A DNA stretch of 11,050 nt from positions 1 through 11,050 of the forward strand of contig JAFQUW010000136.1 of assembly GCA_017408325.1 (NCBI GenBank). Direction: 5' to 3'. Both the position numbers and the translations under genes were made by a program. The notes beneath the pieces were generated by a model. It searched no databases. It was not told the origin of the DNA and saw only the letters and a list, made by a program, of their open reading frames with translations. This document shows, in pieces, positions 5,326 to 11,050 of the stretch. Within the stretch, counting starts at the first letter, position 1. Each line of letters starts with the position of its first letter. The DNA comes from Clostridia bacterium (lineage in GTDB: Bacteria; Bacillota; Clostridia; Oscillospirales; SIG627).

Positions 5326-6642
5326 ATGCAAGAGTACGAACAGAATCATCAAAAGACGAAGGCGGACGAAGAAATTCGTGCCGTCTTAGTCGGCGTGCCT
5401 TCCGATGCCGACGCGGTGGGGCTTCTGGACGAGTCTTTTGCGGAATTGGAGCGTCTGTGTGACACCGCGGGTCTTCTCGCCGTTGCCTTTTTGTCGCAGA
5501 CGAGGGAGCGGCCGAGTGCGGCCACCTGCATCGGCTCGGGTAAACTCAAAGAACTTTCCGAACTCTGCGAAGCGCAGGAGATCGAGGTCGTCGTGTTTGA
5601 CACGGATCTTTCTCCGAGCCAGATTAAGAACATCGAGGATGCCATCGAGCGGGACGTGCGCGTCATTGACCGCACGATGCTCATTTTGGACATTTTTGCC
5701 AAAAACGCCGTTACGGGCGAGGGAATGCTGCAGGTCGAGATCGCCCAGCTCAAGTACAACGTGCCTCGTCTGACGGGCAAGGGGAAGAGCCTGTCCCGTC
5801 TGGGCGGCGGAATCGGCACGCGCGGACCGGGCGAATCGAAGCTGGAGACCGACCGCCGTCACGTGCGGCGAAAGATCGCCGCTCTGGAGGGACGCCTCGC
5901 CGAGCTTTCAAAGTCTCGCTCCTTGCGCCGAAAAGCCCGACAGTCGGGCGGCGTGCCGCAGGTGGCCATCGCCGGCTATACCAACGCCGGAAAATCCACG
6001 CTTTTGAATTTTTTGACCGACGCCGGCATCTTGGCGGAGGATCGCCTCTTTGCCACGCTTGATCCCACGACACGCCGCATGAAACTGGAGGGTGCAGGGG
6101 AGATCCTTTTGACCGATACCGTCGGCTTCATCGACCGCCTGCCGCACTCGCTGGTGGAGGCCTTTGCGTCTACCCTGGATGAAGTCGCCTACGCGGATCT
6201 CGTTCTGGTCGTGCTGGACGCTTCGTCGCCTGCCTTGGACCGTCATCTGTCTGTGACGCGCGAACTGCTTTTTGATCTGTTTCAAAAGCGCGAGGGTGAA
6301 GCGCCGCCGATCATTTACGTTTACAACAAGTGTGACCGTCTGGAGAAAGAGGAACGCGCACTTGCCGCGGGAATGGCCGCCGAGGAGACCGTGTTCGTCT
6401 CTGCGAAAACGGGCGAGGGGATCGAGGATCTGACCCGTGCCGTCAAGGGCGCGCTCTCCGAACTGCGCCGCCGCGTGCGTCTTCGCGTTCCGCACTCCAA
6501 AGAGGACGAATGGAACTTCCTCTACCGCAAGGCGAACGTGGAAAACGTGGAATACAAAGAAGACTGTGTGGAAATCGTTGCCGTCGCCGACCGTGAGTCG
6601 CGCGGCCGCTTAAGTCAATACATCGTTGAGGAGTCGTTATGA
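5326..6642 (+). CDS. hflX: Ribosome-associated GTPase HflX
   Basis: HflX is a cytoplasmic GTPase that binds 50S/70S ribosomes and, in several bacteria, splits stalled or hibernating ribosomes after stress. Counting from ATG 5326 (438 residues), the HflX-specific N-terminal domain covers about 18-150, ending in the conserved GEGMLQVEIAQLKYNVPRL. The glycine-rich GGGIGTRGPGE follows at 160-170, then a basic helical linker. The G domain has G1 GYTNAGKST (217-225), G3 DTVGF (264-268), G4 NKCD (334-337) and G5 SAKTG (359-363), so it should bind and hydrolyse GTP. The open frame extends upstream to 5125 inside rpmE and through the terminator; that part does not look like HflX. The chosen ATG has only a weak ribosome site (GAG/AGG traces). 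No promoter is obvious between the terminator and the start. Its stop overlaps parC by ATGA. Confidence 0.95.
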   Translation: MQEYEQNHQKTKADEEIRAVLVGVPSDADAVGLLDESFAELERLCDTAGLLAVAFLSQTRERPSAATCIGSGKLKELSELCEAQEIEVVVFDTDLSPSQIKNIEDAIERDVRVIDRTMLILDIFAKNAVTGEGMLQVEIAQLKYNVPRLTGKGKSLSRLGGGIGTRGPGESKLETDRRHVRRKIAALEGRLAELSKSRSLRRKARQSGGVPQVAIAGYTNAGKSTLLNFLTDAGILAEDRLFATLDPTTRRMKLEGAGEILLTDTVGFIDRLPHSLVEAFASTLDEVAYADLVLVVLDASSPALDRHLSVTRELLFDLFQKREGEAPPIIYVYNKCDRLEKEERALAAGMAAEETVFVSAKTGEGIEDLTRAVKGALSELRRRVRLRVPHSKEDEWNFLYRKANVENVEYKEDCVEIVAVADRESRGRLSQYIVEESL

Positions 6643-8867
6643 GAAAAGCACGAAAAACGCTTGATAAAGGGAAGGTACAACTGCCCCCCGCACCCATTCG
6701 GGAGGAGAATATCACCGACACTCTGCGTGAAAACTATATGCCGTACAGTATGAGCGTCATCGTGTCGCGCGCGATCCCCGAGATCGACGGATTCAAGCCC
6801 GCGCACCGCAAACTGCTCTATACGATGTACCAGATGGGCCTGTTGGAAGGCGCACGCACCAAGAGTGCCAACGTCGTCGGCGCGACGATGAAGCTGAACC
6901 CCCACGGCGACGCCGCCATCTACGAGACGATGGTGCGCCTGACGCGCGGCAACGGTGCGCTGTTGCACCCCTTCGTGGATTCGAAGGGAAGCTTCGGCCG
7001 CAAGTATTCGAAAATGGCGTATGCCGCCGCCCGCTATACCGAGGTCAAGCTGGACCCGATCTGCAACGAGATCTTCACGGGCATCAAGGCGGACGCCGTC
7101 GATATGGTCGACAACTACGACGGACAGCTCAAAGAGCCCGTCCTTCTTCCGACGCGCTTTCCGAACATTCTGGTCTCGCCGAATACGGGCATCGCCGTCG
7201 GTCTGGCAAGCTCGATCTGCTCGTTTAACCTGCGCGAGGTCTGTGAGACGACCATCGCGCTCATCCGCGACCCGAACGCGGACATTTTCGAGACCTTGAA
7301 GGCGCCCGATTTTTCGACGGGCGGCGAACTTCTCTACGATCGCGCCGTCATCGAGGAGATCTATCGCACGGGACGCGGAAGCGTGAAGCTGCGTGCGAAA
7401 TGGCGCTATTTGAAGGACGACGCCTGCATCGAGATCTACGAGATTCCGTATTCCACGGACGTTGAAACGATCCAGGAAGCGATCTTCAAACTCGTCAAAG
7501 ACGGTAAGTATAAGGAGATCTCCGACGTCCGCGACGAGACGGACAAGGAAGGTTTGAAACTGGTCATCGATCTGAAATATAAGACCATTGACCCCGAGCG
7601 CGTAATGGCGCGTCTGATGAAGGACACCCCGCTGATGACGACCTTCCCCTGCAACTTCAACGTGCTCGTCGGTGGTACGCCGCGCCTGATGGGCGTGCGG
7701 GAGATCTTGGAGGAATGGCACGCGTTTCGCCGCGAGTGCTTAAAGCGCGAGATCTTCCACGAACTCTCGCAGAAGCGCGACCGCCTGCATCTTTTGCAGG
7801 GTCTTCAAAAGATCCTGTTGGACATCGACCGCGCGATCGCGATCATCCGTCACACCGCCGAGGAAAGTCAGGTCGTCCCGAACTTGATGGATGGCTTTGA
7901 CATCGACCGCATTCAGGCGGAGTACATCGCGGAGATCCGCCTGCGCCATTTGAACCGCGAATACATTTTGAAGCGCACCGCCGAGACGGAGGATCTGGAG
8001 AAAACGATCGCCGACCTTGAGGCGATTTTAAACTCCTCGCGCCGTCAGGATACGCTTATCATCCGCCAACTGGAAGAGATCGCAAAGAAGTACGGCATCG
8101 ACCGCAAGACCGAAGTGCTCTACGACGTCGACGAAAGTGCGGAATTTGCCCCCGAGCCAGAGAAGGAAGAATTCTTCCACGTCGCCATGACGCGCGAGGG
8201 CTATTTCAAGAAGATCCCACTTTTGTCCATTCGCGTTGCCGACGAGCAGAAACTCAAAGACGGAGACCGAATCGAGTTCTCCGAACAGGTCTCGACCTTT
8301 GCGGAACTCTTGTTCTTCACCGACCGCGCGCAGGTCTATAAGGCGCGCCTTTCTGATTTCGAGTCCACGAAGGCGAGTGCGCTCGGCGACTACATTCCGG
8401 CAAAACTTGCCTTCGACGAAGGCGAAAAAGTCTTGTGGTTCCTGCCTGTGATGGAATTTTCAGGTCAGATCTTCATCGCTTACGAAAACGGCAAATGCGT
8501 GCGTTTCCCGCTGGAAGTCTACCGCACAAAAGGTAAGAGAAAGAAACTCTCGCCTGCGTTTTCGGATCTCTCACCTGCCGTTGGCTTCTGCCATTTGAAG
8601 AGCGGGGAAGTGCGCGACATCTTCCTGCAGACGTATAACGGAAAGAGCGCACTCTTCAAGTCCGCTCTCGTCAGCGAAAAAGCGACTCGCACCTCTGCCG
8701 GTATTCAGGCGATGACTTTGAAGCGCGGCGACCGCGTGCGCCAGATGATCGCGGTGGAAGCCGGGGATCTGTCTTATGCGAAATGCCGTAAGATCAAGTT
8801 GCCCACACCCGGCGTCATCTTCAATCCGATCGACCCCGAAGAGAACCAGACCAAACTCGAGTTCTGA
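6639..8867 (+). CDS. parC: DNA topoisomerase IV subunit A (GyrA/ParC family)
   Basis: This is the DNA-cleaving subunit of a type IIA topoisomerase. The winged-helix region holds the active tyrosine Y133 in AAARYTEVKL, preceded by PHGDAAIYETMVR (88-100). A tower follows, then a long coiled-coil arm (about 360-500) and a C-terminal beta-pinwheel (about 510-735). No gyrase-specific GyrA box (QRRGGKG) is visible; the nearest basic run is RTKGKRKK (629-636). With 742 residues it is shorter than typical GyrA, so I favour topoisomerase IV (decatenation) over gyrase, although database names for this clostridial branch vary. The position of the quinolone-contact serine of E. coli GyrA (S83) is alanine (A92), and that of D87 is glutamate (E96). 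ATG 6639 overlaps the hflX stop and has GGAG five bases upstream, which suggests translational coupling. The ParE partner is not adjacent. Confidence 0.93.
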   Translation: MRKARKTLDKGKVQLPPAPIREENITDTLRENYMPYSMSVIVSRAIPEIDGFKPAHRKLLYTMYQMGLLEGARTKSANVVGATMKLNPHGDAAIYETMVRLTRGNGALLHPFVDSKGSFGRKYSKMAYAAARYTEVKLDPICNEIFTGIKADAVDMVDNYDGQLKEPVLLPTRFPNILVSPNTGIAVGLASSICSFNLREVCETTIALIRDPNADIFETLKAPDFSTGGELLYDRAVIEEIYRTGRGSVKLRAKWRYLKDDACIEIYEIPYSTDVETIQEAIFKLVKDGKYKEISDVRDETDKEGLKLVIDLKYKTIDPERVMARLMKDTPLMTTFPCNFNVLVGGTPRLMGVREILEEWHAFRRECLKREIFHELSQKRDRLHLLQGLQKILLDIDRAIAIIRHTAEESQVVPNLMDGFDIDRIQAEYIAEIRLRHLNREYILKRTAETEDLEKTIADLEAILNSSRRQDTLIIRQLEEIAKKYGIDRKTEVLYDVDESAEFAPEPEKEEFFHVAMTREGYFKKIPLLSIRVADEQKLKDGDRIEFSEQVSTFAELLFFTDRAQVYKARLSDFESTKASALGDYIPAKLAFDEGEKVLWFLPVMEFSGQIFIAYENGKCVRFPLEVYRTKGKRKKLSPAFSDLSPAVGFCHLKSGEVRDIFLQTYNGKSALFKSALVSEKATRTSAGIQAMTLKRGDRVRQMIAVEAGDLSYAKCRKIKLPTPGVIFNPIDPEENQTKLEF

Positions 8868-8868
8868 C

Positions 8869-8897
8869 TTTACAAACGCCCCGAAATTTGGTATAAT
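8869..8897 (+). promoter_or_regulatory. Sigma-A-type promoter of the yybS-gdpP operon
   Basis: TTTACA (8869-8874), a 17-base spacer and TATAAT (8892-8897) preceded by TGG start two bases after the parC stop. It has the same hexamers and the same TGGTATAATA core as the asnA promoter. No terminator separates it from parC, so read-through from hflX-parC is also possible. Confidence 0.88.
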
Positions 8898-8914
8898 AAC
8901 TTACTTATTAGTCC

Positions 8915-8936
8915 TCTTTTGCGCCGATGCGAAAGA
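8915..8936 (+). other. Leader hairpin just before the yybS ribosome site
   Basis: TCTTTTGC (8915-8922) can pair with GCGAAAGA (8929-8936) as eight base pairs including one G-T, around the 6-base loop GCCGAT. It would lie within the transcribed leader and ends three bases before AAGGAG (8940-8945). No known riboswitch core is recognised. Confidence 0.4.
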
Positions 8937-8950
8937 AGCAAGGAGAGTGT

Positions 8951-10063
8951 ATGGATCGTTATCCCGATGACAGCGTGAAAAGCGGCCGCGTGTTTTCTAC
9001 CGTTTTAGCCGTTGTTGTGGTGGTGCTTTTGGCCTTTTTGTCAGGTGCCCCTTTGATCGGAGATCCCTTTTCGCAGGGACTGTCTTCCGCCGCTCTTTTG
9101 CTTTTGACCTCCGCCCTCTTCAGCGTGCTTTCCTCCGCCGTACTGTGCTTCGTCAATCTTTCCAACCGCAGCGTTTTGTGGGTGATCGCTCCCGTTGCGG
9201 GTTTTTCCGTCGCCGCCTCCCTCGGCTTTTCCGTTCCGATGGTCTCTTCCTTCGTGCTTTGCATCGCGTCTTCGGAACTGTTCTGCTTCCTCATTTTGAA
9301 GAAGAAGGCACGCATCCCCGTCGTGACCGCCGTCACCGTGCTCGTCGGTCTGTCGGTTCTCGTCACGCTTGTCTTGTACGCGCGTGATACGCTCGGAACG
9401 TTGGACGCTTCGAAGATCCTGGAATTCATTCAGACTCGCGTGACGGAGTTTGCCGCCCGCGCAGCGGAACTGTTCCGCGCCTCCGTTCCCGAAGAGCAGG
9501 CCGCTCTCCTGAATGCAAACTTGGAGACGGTGCTTGCTTCGTCTTTGGTGTTGTCGTTGCCGGGGCTTTTCTTATCTGCGATCTTCTTCTGCGCTTATGC
9601 GGCAAGTTTCGTGCTTCGCCTCTTGATGAAGAAAAGCGGCGCACTGGCCATCTTGTACGAGGACGGGTTCTGCCCCTTTCCCACGATCGTCACGGCGATC
9701 CTTTACGCCGTCTGTTTTCTCGTTACCTCGCTTCTGTCCGACCTGGTCCCGATCGAGGTTTACGCCGCATTTGCCAATCTGGAAACGGTTTTGCAACTGC
9801 TCTTTGCCTTCGTGGGCATTTCGTGGCTGTGCAGCAGAAGAAAACAGCGTTTCGGTCTTCGCTCGAATTCTCTGTTTTATCTGACCCTTGCCGTCGCGGC
9901 GGGCGTGTATTTCGCTTCGAATCTTTCTTCGGGGATCGGCCTGTTTTTGATGGCACTTGTGGGCCTTGTGTCTTTCGGACTTCCCGTGCTGTCCTTTTTC
10001 GGTCTGTTTTATACGATCATTCGAACTGTCCGTGAGCGAAAGCAAAGTGCTTCGGATAATTGA
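8951..10063 (+). CDS. YybS-like polytopic membrane protein (DUF2232)
   Basis: The product is a 370-residue, strongly hydrophobic protein with about eight to ten membrane segments, at roughly 15-35, 46-70, 75-90, 94-117, 123-144, 195-223, 245-265, 276-293, 306-323 and 326-357. An amphipathic stretch (about 150-192) separates two halves. The assignment to the YybS/DUF2232 family rests on topology, size and position directly before gdpP, the place of yybS before yybT (gdpP) in Bacillus; I cannot point to a single diagnostic motif. The start ATG 8951 has AAGGAG five bases upstream. An in-frame ATG at 8927 lacks a ribosome site. The function of YybS is not established; some relatives resemble the membrane parts of transporters. 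It is driven by the promoter at 8869-8897, and gdpP follows after 15 bases. Confidence 0.82.
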   Translation: MDRYPDDSVKSGRVFSTVLAVVVVVLLAFLSGAPLIGDPFSQGLSSAALLLLTSALFSVLSSAVLCFVNLSNRSVLWVIAPVAGFSVAASLGFSVPMVSSFVLCIASSELFCFLILKKKARIPVVTAVTVLVGLSVLVTLVLYARDTLGTLDASKILEFIQTRVTEFAARAAELFRASVPEEQAALLNANLETVLASSLVLSLPGLFLSAIFFCAYAASFVLRLLMKKSGALAILYEDGFCPFPTIVTAILYAVCFLVTSLLSDLVPIEVYAAFANLETVLQLLFAFVGISWLCSRRKQRFGLRSNSLFYLTLAVAAGVYFASNLSSGIGLFLMALVGLVSFGLPVLSFFGLFYTIIRTVRERKQSASDN

Positions 10064-10078
10064 GAAAGGAATGTAATC

Positions 10079-11050
10079 TTGAAACACAAATCTTACGATA
10101 AGTTTCGTGCAGGAGCCTTCTTTGCCGTCGTCCTGTTGATCATGCTTGCGCTCTCGGCGGCACTCTTTTTCTACGACGCACGTCTCTTGCTGTTTACATT
10201 GCCCGCCGTGGCTCTGACCGTGGCGGTCTTTGTTGCGTCCCGTCTCTTTGCCGCCCGTCGTGCCCGTCGCGAACGCGGGGAAGGTGAAATGACGCAAAGC
10301 GTGTCGATGGACTTCTTGCACACCTTTTCTCTGCCGACGCTCCTTTTGAGCGAAGAGGCGCAGATCCAGTGGTGCAACGAGGCGTTTTGTGATCTCGTCG
10401 GTGTTGGCGCTTTGAATCTCTACGGTGAAAATCTCTCCCGTTTTTTGACTTCCGGCTTGGCGATCAACGCACTTACCGACAAGAACGGCGAGGCCATTGA
10501 ACTTTCGATCGCGGACGTCACCTTTGATCTGTTGCCGCATGAGACTGCGGGCGGCTCGTTTATTTGCGTCTTGATCGACCAGAGCCGACGGGAGTTTCTG
10601 GAGAAGGAACTTGCCCGAAAGAATCTGTGCGTTCTTTTTATTGCGGTCGACAACGTTTCCGACGATCCCTCGATGAGCGGCGCGGGCTACCGCACCGTCC
10701 TTTCGCGCGTTTATCCGCTGTTGGAAGAATGGGCGGAAGGGCTGGACGGCATCGTGCGCGAATTCGGCCGCGACCGTTACCTCGTCCTCTTGGAGGAGGA
10801 GAAACTGTCTGCCGTTCGGGAAGCGAAATTTGATATTTTGGATTCGATCCGCGCCCTGTCCGATGGCATGGTCGAGATCCCCGTCACCGTGTCCATCGGT
10901 GCCGCACTGTCGGATGCGACCCTGCACGAAAAGGAACTTGCCTCGTATCAGGCACTCGATATGGCACTTCAGCGCGGCGGCGACCAGGCCGTCCTGAAAG
11001 ACCGTGACGGTGTTCTGGAATACTTCGGCGGCCGCACCAAGACGGTGCAG
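10079..11050 (+). CDS. gdpP: GdpP (YybT), c-di-AMP phosphodiesterase, N-terminal part
   Basis: GdpP is a membrane-bound enzyme that hydrolyses c-di-AMP to pApA and so tunes wall, potassium and beta-lactam responses. The window holds 324 residues of a protein that is about 650-660 long in relatives. Two N-terminal membrane helices are visible (about 11-31 and 36-58), then a basic stretch, a degenerate PAS domain (about 78-165) and a degenerate GGDEF domain (about 180-312). In the latter the GGDEF signature is replaced by GRDRYLVLLEE (230-240), as expected for this non-synthesising family. RGGDQAVLK (299-307) and EYFGGRTK (314-321) are typical of the GGDEF-to-DHH boundary. The catalytic DHH and DHHA1 domains lie beyond the right edge. 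The start is TTG 10079-10081 with GAAAGGA eight bases upstream; no ATG fits. Family synteny predicts rplI and the replicative helicase next. Confidence 0.94.
   Translation, partial: MKHKSYDKFRAGAFFAVVLLIMLALSAALFFYDARLLLFTLPAVALTVAVFVASRLFAARRARRERGEGEMTQSVSMDFLHTFSLPTLLLSEEAQIQWCNEAFCDLVGVGALNLYGENLSRFLTSGLAINALTDKNGEAIELSIADVTFDLLPHETAGGSFICVLIDQSRREFLEKELARKNLCVLFIAVDNVSDDPSMSGAGYRTVLSRVYPLLEEWAEGLDGIVREFGRDRYLVLLEEEKLSAVREAKFDILDSIRALSDGMVEIPVTVSIGAALSDATLHEKELASYQALDMALQRGGDQAVLKDRDGVLEYFGGRTKTVQ

Noticed and set aside
6615..7721. 368-codon minus-strand frame opposite parC
   Set aside because: It is a mirror of the conserved topoisomerase coding region, with no promoter or ribosome site of its own.
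9572..10927. 451-codon minus-strand frame opposite yybS-gdpP
   Set aside because: It spans two well-supported plus-strand genes, is rich in Arg/Gln/Lys as expected for antisense of hydrophobic codons, and has no start signals.

Overview
The window reads as ordinary chromosome from a moderately GC-rich member of the Firmicutes, most likely class Clostridia. The basis is strong AGGAGG-type ribosome binding sites, sigma-A-like promoters with 17-base spacers, GTG and TTG starts, a four-cysteine L31, the clostridial style of citrate synthase and topoisomerase IV A subunit, and the yybS-gdpP gene order. Genus or species cannot be told from the sequence. I see no tRNA, rRNA, CRISPR array, insertion sequence or prophage, and no gene-free stretch over 300 bases; the largest gap is the divergent promoter region at 4824-5020.

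Layout. (1) 1-979, minus strand: a 66-residue SH3-like protein followed by a YihY/BrkB-family membrane protein that runs off the left edge. (2) 980-1101: a divergent regulatory region with an excellent promoter for asnA and a weaker minus-strand promoter that may share its -35 hexamer, plus an 8-base inverted repeat. (3) 1102-3439, plus strand: asnA (ammonia-dependent asparagine synthetase), a terminator, then an unrecognised lipoprotein and an unrecognised 68-residue helical protein. (4) 3441-4823: a terminator that works in both directions and a convergent minus-strand citrate synthase starting with TTG. (5) 4824-5020: divergent promoters for citrate synthase and rpmE, with a 9-base inverted repeat touching the rpmE -35. 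(6) 5021-8867, plus strand: rpmE with its terminator, then hflX and a topoisomerase IV A subunit that overlap by ATGA. (7) 8868-11050: a strong promoter, a leader hairpin, a YybS-like (DUF2232) membrane protein and the N-terminal 324 residues of the c-di-AMP phosphodiesterase GdpP, which continues beyond the right edge.

Functionally this is mostly housekeeping: amino-acid supply (AsnA, citrate synthase), ribosome function (L31, HflX), chromosome decatenation (ParC) and cyclic-dinucleotide turnover (GdpP). I do not see a clearly new system. The least explained parts are the two orphan products after asnA, the SH3-like partner of YihY, the inverted repeats at two promoters, and the alanine at the quinolone-contact position of ParC.
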